Shown here in pieces: positions 24,601 through 35,400 of a stretch of 64,000 nucleotides of DNA. This DNA comes from a virus. A program made the position numbers and the translations under genes. Within the stretch, counting starts at the first letter, position 1; each line of letters opens with the position of its first letter. The stretch spans positions 60,056 to 124,055 of IMG/VR virus record IMGVR_UViG_3300010885_017276; one strand, written 5' to 3'. The notes below the pieces were generated by a model. That model saw only the letters and a program-made list of their open reading frames with translations. It was not told the origin of the DNA and searched no databases.

Positions 24601-27600
24601 TGTACAAGATACACTTTTTTAGATTTGAATTTATTAACCCCCGAAAGAACTAGTCCGGGATCAATAACTGTACCTGTAGATCCCCCAACACTTAAAAATT
24701 GGATATGTGATTTACCTTTAGCATCCGTATGAACTGCAAATGCATGCTCTACAGATTTGTTTTCTAGTAAGCTCATAATCTCAGCTACATCAGCAGCATT
24801 CTTTACTCTAGTTGTACCAGTAAATTGTAAATCTTTGGATTTATTCCAAATACCTTTTACTGAACGAAATACACCGTTGATTTTATCTCCCTCCCATTGT
24901 ATTCCATCTCTTGAGTCGTAATCCACATCTCCAGATTCTGATAGATAGGATACTCCACTTTCGGTTGTTGCTGTTGTTGATCTTCCTTCATATTCTTTTG
25001 CTCTTTTTGGTTTTGATAAAGCAGATTTTTTGTTTTTACTATCTAATAGCATTTTACTATAGATATCTTTTATTCCAGGGTTTAATTCGTTGATGTCTCC
25101 AAAATAAGCTATTGCATCTTTTATAACTTCAAAGAACCAATCTTTTAGTCTTTTGAATATACCGTCAATATCTCCATTTAAGTTGGCACCTTCATATATG
25201 TATCTTTCAGCACCTTTTGCAAAAGCTTCTCTAAATTGTTTTGTGCCTTTTTTATGTCCGCTCCAATCTTCTACAATTTTAACTTCTTGTGTTGTTAATA
25301 CATCTTCATATTTATGTGCTAACTCATGTACAGGAGTTGTTACATCTGCATTATTTTTATCTAATAATATTAATGTAGATTCCTCTGTTCTTACAATAGC
25401 CCCTCTTCTATCTTGTTTGTCTATAGATACATCAAATCTATCGCTAGATACATCAAACCTAGTTGATGAAAGAAGATTTGGTACCTTAACGGCACTATTA
25501 ACAATCCTTAATTTTTTATCTATTTTAGTAGTTGGAGGTAATAGTTCGTTTTCAGGAATCTCAATTGTACAGTTGTCAAATTGTAAATCATACAAAAAAG
25601 TTACATTTTTTCCTATGTTTAATACTCTATTATTTTTATTTATATCAGAGTCTTGTATTACTATATCAGCTTTTATAACGGAGTTATCTGGGATATCTAT
25701 CACTGCAATAGCTCTATCACTAGATATAAATCTAACAATAAAATCTGCATTTTCTGGTATAAAGTCTATATCTGTATTTTCAAAGTTGACAGTTCGGAGA
25801 AAATATGCATCTTTTATTTTTTCCATACCGCCACACTTTTCAAAAGTAGTAGTCGAGCCAAATAATGTACCTCTGCCAAAATTGCTATCTCCAAAATATA
25901 TACTTTGGAAGTCTACAGTATTGTAAAACACAACATTATTCCCAACATTAAATTCCTTTATTTTTTCAAAAATCGCAAAACCTTCTTTATCAGCACCTTC
26001 ACCAGGTAACATACCTATTTTAGCTTCCGATTCTATATCTAATTTAATAAGATTTTCTAAAGCAATCCTATTTATTTTTGCCCCTTTAGATATTCTTAAT
26101 GCAGTATTTGAATTACTCCAGAGTCCCGTACCCTTAAAACTAAGATCATCTATTTGTACATCAGGCTCTATAACAAGTAATCCTCTACCATTATGAGAAC
26201 TAAATTTTTTAAGTTTAGTTCCTTTTTCTATATTAAATTTTCCGTCAAAAGTTATATCATGTAGTATAACTTCTTCTAGACTAGAACTTTTACCTATAGT
26301 AAAATTTTCAATAATGGGAGCATTTGTTAAAATTAATCTTTTAATTTGAGCCCCATTAGTTATATTAAGATCATTTCTTAGATGCACTTGATTAAGAAAT
26401 AATTCTGATATCTTAGCTGTAGACGGGATACTAAAGCTTTTAGGTAACCCATCTAATCCTGGAAAATCAGCTATATTAAGAATTTTAAAATCTACATTAT
26501 CTGGTATAGTAAACCCCTCTTCAAAATCACAAAGGCTTAATTGTATAGTTGAACTATTTTTCATACCATTTGGAATTGCCCCTTTTGGTAAGTTTGACTC
26601 AGAAATTGTGATACCCATCCTAGAATTACTATCATTTGGCAATTGAAAACCCTTGTTGAGATAGCATTTGTTAATATATACTGATTCTAACATATTATTT
26701 TCCAACAAAGTAAAATCTTCAAAAGTGGTGTTAATTGCTGAAAAACCACAACCTGCATATTTAGGTATACTAAAACCTTTTTCTATTTTTGAACCTGCTA
26801 AAAATATCTCCCCTATGCTAGAGGGGATTACAAAATCTTTTGATATTTTAGAATCATCAATTCTTAGCGCACCATCTATTCTAGTACTTTTAGGTATTGT
26901 AGAATCTGTTATTGGGATTGTTGAAATGCTTAACCCTCTTTCAAAATGTAAATTTTCTAAGAATTTAACACCTTTCGCCTTAAAAGATCGATCATATTGG
27001 AAAACATCTTTAAAGACACATCCATTACCAATAACTAGATTTCCAGATATATTAGATCCATCAAGAGAGAAATCTGTTAGTACAGAGTTATCTTCTATAA
27101 TAAGATTCTTAAAATATGAATTTTCAATTTTAATAATCGCCTCACCTAATTTTGGTAATATAAAATCATCCTTGAATACAACATTTTCTAACCCAAAAAA
27201 CCCGTTTACTTTTCCAGAATTTCCAAGTTTTAGTTTTAAATCTTTTGAATTTTTTACTCTAAGTGCCTCAGTTTCATAATTGTCTCCTATTTCAAAAGAG
27301 GCCACATTTTTAATATTAATTGTTTTTTTGGAATAAAAGTTTTTTCCTATTTTTATAGATGACATAAGATTCTTAAATTTATCAGAAGTCTCAAACTCTA
27401 TATCTGTTGCACTTACATTATCACCAATAATAATTTCAGAAGCATTGTATATAGTTATATCACCTGTTACTTTTAAACCATTTGGTAAAGTAACTATATC
27501 TTTTTCATCCGAAGTATAGATAGTAAGATCACCAATTATAAGTTGATTTTCTTGTATGTCAAATCCAGTTATTGTATTTACACTAGTATACTCTCTGTTA

Positions 27601-29402
27601 CTGCTTATTTTGGAGTATATTTTGTATTTTTCGTTTACGTCTGGTAATTTATTTTTATCAAAGTCTGCTCTTAGGTCTCTATACTCTGATTGTTTTGCGG
27701 AATCATAAGTTTCTAATCTTAAACCCATAGTATCAATATAATCTTGTAGATCTTGTTTACTAAAATCTTCATTATTAACTAACTTATGGTATATTCTAGA
27801 TGTCTTTATATTATTCGCATACTTAAGACCGTTTTGTATTTTTGGCAGTTTTTTGTATGCCTCGTCTGCCTGCTCTTTGGATAAAGCCTGTCCTGCATCT
27901 GTGCCTTTTAGTTCGGATATATCGCTACCATCGTATCTAATAGTAATGGTAGGTTCTAATGTTTTGTCTAAGAATAGATAAAAATCTCCTTTTGGTAAAT
28001 AGCTAGAAGCCATACCCCCACCAGTACACCAAGGGTTTGAAGACATAACTTTAGCTACCTTTTTACTAACTAATGTTAAGGCTTTTATATCACCTTCTTC
28101 ACTAGATTTATTGAACTTTACCCAATAGCCATTCTCAGTCTCTTCTTCAATTCTGTCTTTGATTAAATCCCAAGTTTCTTCTCTTGTGATAAAAGCTTTA
28201 TCTGTGTGTTTGTCAATAAGTTTTATTGGATGTGTATCACTTCCGTTTTTTAAGTCCTGGTATACATTTGGCAATACCATAGAAGATAGTTCTTGGTGAT
28301 TACCCACAGTCATTGAATTTCTTTTTGCTTTCTCTCCGGGAATTGTTCTTGTTACATTACCGTTGTCATCTAAAACCTCTATGTCTTTAGCTACGTTACC
28401 CTTCAAGGTAAGAGCAACCATCATATATTTAAACTCTGCTGAATAATCAGAAGATGGTATTATATACTCCAAAGAAGAGACTAAATTAGCTCTTTGTATA
28501 CCCTGTAAGTTTTTTATATTTTCAGATATAGCATAGCTGTTACCATCTATAAGAGCTTGTATGGACTCTTTTTCTGCTTCTGTTACAGCTCTTTTTAAAG
28601 AGGACTGCAAGAAACTAGGAGATAGTTCTTGTATGTAAAAGTCATTTGTGTTTGCAGCTCTATCTTTAATCTCTAGAAGTCTTCTATTAATTTCAGCTGT
28701 TATTTTTTCTTGGTTACCTAAAGAAGATAATTTTGTAGTATAGCCTAAGAATCCAAAAGTTTCTTCTAAGTCTAATAAAGAGGACATGATGTAATTATCT
28801 TTAGCTATACCTAAGTTTTTGATATATTTAGGCTGTACTGTTTGGTAATCTACTGTGGTGCCTTCTTCTGTTACCCCGGAAAAGTCTTTGATTAATTGAT
28901 CAGATAAACCAGATAGTTCTGAAATAGAGTTTGGCACATCTTTCAAGAACTCTTGCACATTGCTTACAGTTCTTATAGCCATACTTCTCTTTAACTGCTC
29001 TACAGTTTTTCCTAGTCTCTTTGCAATATTAGTATAGATTATATTTGCAACTTTTTCTAGTGTATCTGCTTGGTCATCAGAGATTTTCTCTACTTTTTTA
29101 AGTTCGTTAGCTATAGATGTATCCCAGTTACCTTTGTCTTCTAAAACTTCCTCCTGCACAGGAGTTAGTGCAGATGGTTCTACTGAAGATACGATACCTT
29201 GATTAAAAGAGTTTATTTTGTCTTGTGATATAGACTTAAAATCCTCCAGTTCAGTCAAGGCATAAAGATTTAAGGCGGCATTTTTATTACCGCCTGTCAT
29301 CTCTGCTAATGTATCAAATAATTTACTTCTGTTTCCGTCTGGTGTTTGTACAAAGTCAATTTCACCTTTTTCATCTCTGAAAATTCTACAGTTTAATGCC
29401 AT
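21687..29402 (-). CDS. Giant polyvalent protein: beta-solenoid, zincin, RadC/JAB and GNAT domains
   Basis: A 2571-aa protein with several recognisable units. Residues 1-50 form a header shared with the 1917-aa protein. About 637-1307 is a long solenoid of short strands with recurring Ile/Leu and Gly-Asn turns (IIIGDN, LVIGNG, FTIGKS). H1359-E1360-x-x-H1363 (VHELAHKYE) is an intact zincin site. Residues about 1540-1640 form a RadC/JAB metallopeptidase with H1601-x-H1603-P-S-G and D1614, followed by a diverged second RadC-like unit (LDHIVTASNND). About 1830-1940 looks like a GNAT acetyltransferase (GNGNARKAAEAFL, FYNSLGF). The C-terminal 600 residues are helical. This mixture is the hallmark of polyvalent proteins, which phages are thought to deliver with their DNA to act on host targets. 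Targets here are unknown. Confidence 0.8.
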   Translation of the reverse strand: MALNCRIFRDEKGEIDFVQTPDGNRSKLFDTLAEMTGGNKNAALNLYALTELEDFKSISQDKINSFNQGIVSSVEPSALTPVQEEVLEDKGNWDTSIANELKKVEKISDDQADTLEKVANIIYTNIAKRLGKTVEQLKRSMAIRTVSNVQEFLKDVPNSISELSGLSDQLIKDFSGVTEEGTTVDYQTVQPKYIKNLGIAKDNYIMSSLLDLEETFGFLGYTTKLSSLGNQEKITAEINRRLLEIKDRAANTNDFYIQELSPSFLQSSLKRAVTEAEKESIQALIDGNSYAISENIKNLQGIQRANLVSSLEYIIPSSDYSAEFKYMMVALTLKGNVAKDIEVLDDNGNVTRTIPGEKAKRNSMTVGNHQELSSMVLPNVYQDLKNGSDTHPIKLIDKHTDKAFITREETWDLIKDRIEEETENGYWVKFNKSSEEGDIKALTLVSKKVAKVMSSNPWCTGGGMASSYLPKGDFYLFLDKTLEPTITIRYDGSDISELKGTDAGQALSKEQADEAYKKLPKIQNGLKYANNIKTSRIYHKLVNNEDFSKQDLQDYIDTMGLRLETYDSAKQSEYRDLRADFDKNKLPDVNEKYKIYSKISSNREYTSVNTITGFDIQENQLIIGDLTIYTSDEKDIVTLPNGLKVTGDITIYNASEIIIGDNVSATDIEFETSDKFKNLMSSIKIGKNFYSKKTINIKNVASFEIGDNYETEALRVKNSKDLKLKLGNSGKVNGFFGLENVVFKDDFILPKLGEAIIKIENSYFKNLIIEDNSVLTDFSLDGSNISGNLVIGNGCVFKDVFQYDRSFKAKGVKFLENLHFERGLSISTIPITDSTIPKSTRIDGALRIDDSKISKDFVIPSSIGEIFLAGSKIEKGFSIPKYAGCGFSAINTTFEDFTLLENNMLESVYINKCYLNKGFQLPNDSNSRMGITISESNLPKGAIPNGMKNSSTIQLSLCDFEEGFTIPDNVDFKILNIADFPGLDGLPKSFSIPSTAKISELFLNQVHLRNDLNITNGAQIKRLILTNAPIIENFTIGKSSSLEEVILHDITFDGKFNIEKGTKLKKFSSHNGRGLLVIEPDVQIDDLSFKGTGLWSNSNTALRISKGAKINRIALENLIKLDIESEAKIGMLPGEGADKEGFAIFEKIKEFNVGNNVVFYNTVDFQSIYFGDSNFGRGTLFGSTTTFEKCGGMEKIKDAYFLRTVNFENTDIDFIPENADFIVRFISSDRAIAVIDIPDNSVIKADIVIQDSDINKNNRVLNIGKNVTFLYDLQFDNCTIEIPENELLPPTTKIDKKLRIVNSAVKVPNLLSSTRFDVSSDRFDVSIDKQDRRGAIVRTEESTLILLDKNNADVTTPVHELAHKYEDVLTTQEVKIVEDWSGHKKGTKQFREAFAKGAERYIYEGANLNGDIDGIFKRLKDWFFEVIKDAIAYFGDINELNPGIKDIYSKMLLDSKNKKSALSKPKRAKEYEGRSTTATTESGVSYLSESGDVDYDSRDGIQWEGDKINGVFRSVKGIWNKSKDLQFTGTTRVKNAADVAEIMSLLENKSVEHAFAVHTDAKGKSHIQFLSVGGSTGTVIDPGLVLSGVNKFKSKKVYLVHNHPSGNLNPSAADSEITSRVASGLKELNISLEHVIMDTYSKQYTILDEFGLTSAKGVARVETEGKKENLTTYTLNEQEILSEPLGKVAGAEDSANVIQQFRFSAMPKNAALILDQNNKIIGNYVFQDGIEYEELTSFIGEFGIAKSVIFYGNQDNFSSVKDISRKLEKFSITVLDHIVTASNNDIVKGYYTSAQRSGLLSEVQEKYGTNSVEDNRVEEPKVQTTTTSSSNVRKPVVDMNGARVFAADRINPITGEDTGQIELQLLESDNKGNGNARKAAEAFLKYTDSIGKDVYLAVSSRDGGITDEDKLGDFYNSLGFRNTSGFEMIRKARPVSPKGFDKNGEPDASTVLQFNSAKTEALENEEVMDVQNAMLGFGLTNSKDLYTSLMKALSTKGVVTFSRMKLERSKMYNDYEIDMILNSPDIQRNIRETLLKLRNTEEFSVEYNPIFVIPMSSELTSLGKQRSSNPFEIEREIADAVSDVAPEEIPANLDGVLAERYAQDKEFKALVDDLNKTTKSVPVKTVINGELVDKLPSTIGSIANTITDDYNGSMSENIDFLNSSIRKETWEESRNAIGKILNKIKKDAAKNGIDLRDLATKAITHSREDVLDFLNAMEDVLVEPSEQTLSTFADMYNAMFDITEPSKELIITDNMSDVFLDAENTEYELFRDHSLVKKQDGVYRIVTEQSLEDMYDSMMENVDLLPGNITSVEDLKNYVSKTISKLEIPDFQVDSELLEKMLLYKMYFGFPLVINTKKVSTQGLTDLTMDPEMLKDDFIKDFNKWILETNNKYFTVTERGIELIANDEINKSEAILSLPEEFKESLAQYDVLSRTLKLGLESQEKAGEYIDSQKEKRQDVVNNPESVKKLKGNYTYLEDGVMATKNETETFVRTPVGVFEMIYQFGNVKFYNKLPDVDTDYKLTDIEKPLSDIDFSQYQHLENSPEIFKESKQYYTKKELEQINNEYFNCK
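25480..27500 (-). repeat. Beta-solenoid repeat region within the 2571-aa gene
   Basis: About 670 residues made of imperfect units of roughly 20-25 residues with alternating hydrophobic strands and Gly/Asn/Asp turns. There is no fixed consensus, but phrases such as IGDN, IGNG, IGKS, IGKN and STIP/SIP recur at turn positions. The DNA is visibly richer in A and T than both flanks, and long spurious frames are open on the other strand, at 25153-25926 and 26668-27279. Confidence 0.65.
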
Positions 29403-29422
29403 TATTATGTTTTATTTTTATG

Positions 29423-29454
29423 CAAAATTACGAAATTACTTTTATATATCCAAA
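29423..29454 (-). promoter_or_regulatory. Late-type promoter for the 2571-aa gene
   Basis: Minus strand TTTG at 29454 (TTG at 29453) and TAATTTTG at 29430-29423, 23 nt from TTG, with 20 nt to the ATG. A 7-bp inverted repeat, TTGTTAA/TTAACAA (29456-29462 and 29475-29481), lies just upstream and overlaps the stop of the preceding gene. Confidence 0.75.
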
Positions 29455-29474
29455 TTTGTTAACTTTTTTATTCA

Positions 29475-32400
29475 TTAACAATCCTCTAGATCATCTATAA
29501 TAGTTTCAACTTTAGCTCTGTATTCTGGACTTACTTTTACTAACTCTCTTAGCAAGGCTACAACCTTTGGATGATCCAAGAAGTCGTACTCTTTTGCTGT
29601 CAAAGTATTATTTATAAACTTATCTAGTATCTCCGAAGCTTTTTCATCTGTAAAGTTTATTCTCCAGTCTTTTACTGAACTAGTAAGTCCGTTTGGGCTC
29701 AAATCAATAATAGGTTTAGGTGAAGACAAAGGATTGTCTGTCATGTCTACAGCTATAGAAGCATCGTTTACTAGGTCCTCTGCTGAATAGGCTTGACTCA
29801 TCCATTCCTTTACATCTGCTGTTTGTTCTACCTTATTTAGGTCAGCTATAGCTTGTTGTAAGTTTCTAGTTATGTTTCCTTCTTGGTCAAACAGTGTTTG
29901 ATTCTCCATATCTAAGAAATGTAAATCATACTTTGTTGTAGAAAGTCCGTTGTCAACTAGCATTTGGTTTAGCTCTAAAGACAAGGATGCTAAGTTTTTA
30001 CCATCTCCTTTTTGGAACTCATCAACCATACTATTCAAGAACGCATCTCCTATGTTATTATTTGTCTTTTTAAGATTCAAGGGGAAAGCAAACAAATACT
30101 GTCCTTGTCTCATTACAACTACAGGAGTTCCGTTCTTATTCAAGAATTTACTAACGTAGTCCTTTCTAACTTTTGTAGTCTTACCGTCCTTAAGCACAAG
30201 CTTTCCGTTTTGTATGTAACCATAGGTTACTACTTTTTTAGGCTCTATCTCAAAGTATTTTATTTTACCATCTTCATACACAAAGTTTGGTGTTCCTAGA
30301 AGTAGGTGTTTAACTTTTGTTTGTATCGGTAACTCTAAATTAGTACCACTTACAGCTACCCCTCCTTCAAGAGCCAATTTTACTGCGTTTAATGCAGCCA
30401 GTCTAACTCTCAAAAATCCAGGACTGTCTGAAATGTCATAGTTAGCCTTCAGATCGCTTAATTTATTTCCTCGGTAGTCTGTGGCATTTATCTTGATATT
30501 GTCCATTAGATCTTTACCTAGCTCTTCCTCAGTCTTTGCATTAGGTACACCGTCTTCAATATCTTGTAATCCTTGTTGGTAACCTTCGATTAATATCTGG
30601 TTGTACTCATTCTCAAGGTCTACTGAAAATAACACAGGTTCTCCCGGTAGCATTTCGTATAGTTGGCTTGGTGTATAGGTATTAGAGTCCTTGAAGTCTG
30701 TACTAAGATTCTTGTTAGTTTTTAGATCATACACAACCCCATATCCGCCATTGTTATATAGCTTTATGTTGTTGGTCTGTAGACTAGCTTGGTTAAATAT
30801 GTTTTGGTATTCTGCCTTACTTTTGAAAAGTAGTCTACCACCTTTGTCTATTCTAATTACTGCTGAACTACCATCTTCTAATACCACTGTGAACTTAGCA
30901 CCAACCTTGGCAAGAGTCTCTAGGTCTGTCAAAGACAAGTTATCCTTAGAGCTTTTTACAATCTCCTTGTTGCCTTTGGTTTCTACTTGTTCGTATCTTA
31001 TAGTATCTAAGGCTAGTCTTTTTAATAACCCGGCCAAAGTCAAGTGTGATACAGAGGTTCCATTTTTGGTTTGAGATACAAACACATTTTCGTAAGTCTG
31101 AAGAATCTCTCCATTTCTTATAGGTTCCCCTTCATCTGTTATTGAAGGATTTGGGTCTACCGCTGTTTGTAGTTCTACGTCTGTAAGTTCAACATCTGGT
31201 ATTACTGGAACGGTCTGTGACCTTGCAATATCTTGCATTATCATTTCTGCTATGGATACTCCATCCTTACTTCCGTAAGCTTCTAGTAATCTCCAATTTG
31301 CAAATTTCTCGTTAAGTTCTTGCAGTCTTAATACCTCTTCTTTTGACAAAGATACCAAGTTTTTTCCTAACTGTGGTAAGGTACTATTTCCATAAGGACT
31401 CTTAAATGAGATAGTTTTGTTGTTTATTTTTGGATCATTTATAGCTCTCTCGGCCAAAGCTTGAAACTCTAACATCTCAGCTTCAGACGGCATTTTAGGA
31501 GTGGTTTCTGTACCGTAGTACTCCATTAAATAGGGGCTATTCTTGATAAGGTTGGCAATAAAATCTTTTATAGAAGTTTTTACCTCTGCTACATTAGTAG
31601 ACTCTAGTTGATATCTTTTATTAATCTCATCTATCTTAGCTTGCTTTTCCTTTTCTAGCTTTTCTATTTCTTTTGCATTGCCTTCTGCTTCACTTTGTGC
31701 ATTAGTAGCAGCAGTTGCTGCAGCCGCATTAGCTTGTTTTAAGCTATCTAATAAAGGAGTGATTAATTTATCATACCTGTCATATATTTCATTATACTGG
31801 TCTAGGACAGCAGTAGTCATCATGGTCTTATCTACCTTACCATTAATAACTTTATAGTCTTCTATATTAGGTATTTTAGAAAGCATTTCGTTTTGCTCCT
31901 GCTCTCTTAAATCTGCTATTTGCTGTTGTATATTTTGAGGAGTGGCTGCTATATTAGACAATTCGCTACTTAATAAAGCTAAGGTACTATTAACGTGATC
32001 ATAGAACTCATTGGAGTCAGTATTTTTACCAGCCGGTTTTGTAGGTAAGTTCATAGTATCGTTAAAAGCTTCTAAATCTGCTTTACCATCACTTAAAAAT
32101 CCTATTCCGTCCTTTAATCTACCGTTACCGTTATTCTCTCTGCTTTCAATAGTCCCTATTCCCTCATTAAGTATCTTAGAAAGCTTCTCAAATAATTGGA
32201 ATCCGTAACTATTATTTATTTGTTCTTCTGAACCTTTGTTTATCCACCCTTTCTCTACTCCAATCCCAAATACTGCATACCAATTGCCGGCTTTTACATT
32301 TTTCTTACCTGCTTGTCCAGTACTGATATAAAAAGGTATGTTGTATTTACCTATTTTCATCATTACCATTACTCTATCAGAGTAATCGACTACGTTGTAT

Positions 32401-35400
32401 TCTTGACCATTAATATTAATTGGAGATAGTAAATTATTACTTCTTAACCAATCTAGTTTTTCATTTAGGGTAGTTAGTTTATTTAACTCTGCTACTATAG
32501 TGGCTACTGGTGTAGATACCAAACTAATATTAGACTCTGATTGTTGAACAGGAGCTTGTTGTTTTTTTAACTCTGCTATCTTGTCATCGTACTCTTGTGT
32601 TACTTTGGCAATAGCTTCGTCTCTCTTGGCTTGTTTTTCTTCTCTTGTGGGTTTTTTAATAGAGTCCCCGACTTGTGCTGTTTCGGTTTCCTCTTCGTCT
32701 TGCCCGGCCTTTTCTATTACTTCTTTTACAGGTTCAGCAGTTTCTATCTTATTGATAAACTCCTCTACCCCTCTCTCTTGCATACTATCTAGCACACCTT
32801 GTAAAAACTCAGCTGTCATCAAGTTAGGTGACTTGTCTGAGTATATTTCTGAGATGATGTTTCTCTTGCCTCTTAACCCAAGTTTTGGATCAGATAGTTG
32901 TCTAGCTAAATCAGCATATCTTTTGAATGCATAGATAGACTTACCATACTCGCTTACTAACTTTTGTAGTTTTAGTGCTTGTTGTGGGTCTATCTTTTTA
33001 TGCTCTTGAATTAACTCCTTTATTCTTTGTATGTTGTTCTCTCTGTTTTGTAGGGTAGTAGATGTTATTATTAACTCGTCTACATCTTTACCGAAAGGGT
33101 TTGTTAGATTAGCTGTTTTTATCAACAGTCTGTACTCAGTGGTTAGTTGCTCTTTTTCAGTTTCTAACTGAGCCATTCTAGTTCTAACACCATCAATCTT
33201 GTTTAGTGCATTTCTTCTACTTTCAGGGTCAGAAATAGTACTAATAGTATTTTCTAACTGCTTGTACTCTTGCTCTAAGCTAACTCTTTCTTTTTCAAGT
33301 TTTACAATTTGCTTTTCTGTATTCTTAGCTTTAGTTTGAGTTTCTTTACCGGCTTTTAACAAGGTATCCTCAATAGATAAAGCTGTTGAGATTTCTTCTC
33401 CCAAAGTTTTACCAACTTCATTTTTTATAGATGTCAGCAAGTCTTGAGAGAACCCATGAACTTTTTCTCCAAGAGTCAATTCGTAAGCAACAGCATCCTT
33501 AATGGCTGACATACTTACTTTGTCAAGTTTTGCTTTTTCTTCTTTTGTTAGATTGTCATTCAAGTAGTACTCAGCAAACTCTCTATTTTTGGTGTAAGTT
33601 TTTGTAGTATCCTTGTACTCATCAATCATCTTTTGCTTCAAATCTTCAGCACCTTGTTCATCTACTTTGTACTCTTTCATTATAGACTCATTGTCTATAT
33701 TCTTGATAGCTGCCTCTGTTTGTTTTACAGTTTCATCTGTGTACTCTAAGTTATGTGCATGTGAAATTTGAGCTATTATCGAAGATTGTCTTGATAACTC
33801 TCCCCCGGTAACATCTCCTGTTTTTCTTGCGTTATCTATTCCCTCTCCGGCTGCTTGTGATCTACCTGCGTATGCAATAGTCTGAGCCATTTTGTTTGGG
33901 GAGTAGTTGCTATCGTAGAAAGCCTCTAAATTTTTTACTTTTTGCTCTTCTTGAACAAACTCGCCTCTAAGGCTTTTATTTTTATAGGCACTAATACCTG
34001 TACCAGTCAATAGACCGATAAGCATACCAATACCTACCTCTTTCATTCCTTCTTTTGTGCCATAGGTATCCGACAAACCTTGTGTAAAGGCATCACCTAT
34101 TTGCATTGTATTGTGTAAGTACTTGGGGTCGTATGTAGATTTGATCCAGTTTTTAGCTGTATTTTGACCAACAGACTGCATACCCTCTTCCCATAGACCT
34201 TCTATTAAGGCACTCTCTCCAAGGTTCCAGCCGTATTGAGCTGCTTTTTGGAATTTAGTAGCTGTTTTGGCTACTATTTTGCCTTCAACACTCTCTAGAC
34301 CAATCCCAAATATTTTAGAATTTGCCCATTTTGAAGAGGCCGAAAGTGGACTACTCATATCAAATATTCTACCGATAGTCATCAAGTTAGATGAACCAAC
34401 AATAGCCATATTGTAACCGTACAAAGCATTAGCTGAATTTGTCAAGTCTTTGTCAAACTCATCTAACTCTTTTTGTGTGGGTTTTCTGTTATTCTTAGAT
34501 TCAAAATCCTCTAAGAAATTATCTTTGCTTTCTCGTATATAAGTACGAGCCTCCATACCAGATTCAAATCCTGCTGAAGTGTATGTAAATCTTGCTACGT
34601 TGGCTAGTTTTCCTGCTTTACCAAATGCCGTTGCCATACCTACAGGTAGTTTGGCATTTGCATAGGTTTGTAATATTGGTTTAGAAGCTATACTTCTAGC
34701 CTCTGCCATAGCTGTCATCTTACTAAGACCTCTTTCTAATCTAGACCCCGATGCGGCAAATCTTTCAAGTTTAGCACCTAATCTAGCTGCACTAGTAGCC
34801 ACTGCTGCTCCTCCTGTTGCATAGTCCCAGATAACTTCAGAGCCAATGGCAGAAACTGTAAATGCCGCACCACCTAGTACGTCCTTAGCCCAAAAATTAG
34901 CTGTACCCATAGACTCAAAAAAGCCCATGTCCTTTTCCTCTTTGGTATAATAGTTAGGCAGCTTGTAATCCATTTTCTCATTAAGGTCATCAATATAGTT
35001 ATTGAACTGGTTATCGTAAGTGGCTCTAAAGCTTCCTTGTTTTACCCCCTCATAGATACCATTTACTGTGCCAACCGTGCCTCCAATTATACCTGTACCA
35101 ACCTGCCCTGCAAATTTAGTTAAACCATTTATCCACTTATCTGCTGTACTTTGTGTTTGGCCTGCGTACTCTGCATTATCTACACCTACCTTATAATCAT
35201 CATATTTTTTTATAACAGAGCCATCACGCATGGTTGCATAAGCATCCTGTACGTTGTAGTTTTTTTCATAAAAAGATAATTTTTCAGGTCCTCCTATCTC
35301 AGTGCCAAAAGCCAAACCATTATCCGGGTTAAAATCTTCCGGTTGGTCTGGCAATTTTTGTCTTTTTGGATCTGTGTAACTACTTCTTATATCCCCAATA

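Noticed and set aside
25153-25926. Long plus-strand open frame of 257 codons
   Set aside because: It lies fully inside the 2571-aa minus-strand gene and opens because the AT-rich solenoid DNA has few stops on the other strand; it has no promoter, and its translation is Ser/Leu-rich without motifs.
26668-27279. Plus-strand open frame of 203 codons
   Set aside because: Same reason as above: it is a shadow of the solenoid region with no regulatory signal and a low-complexity product.
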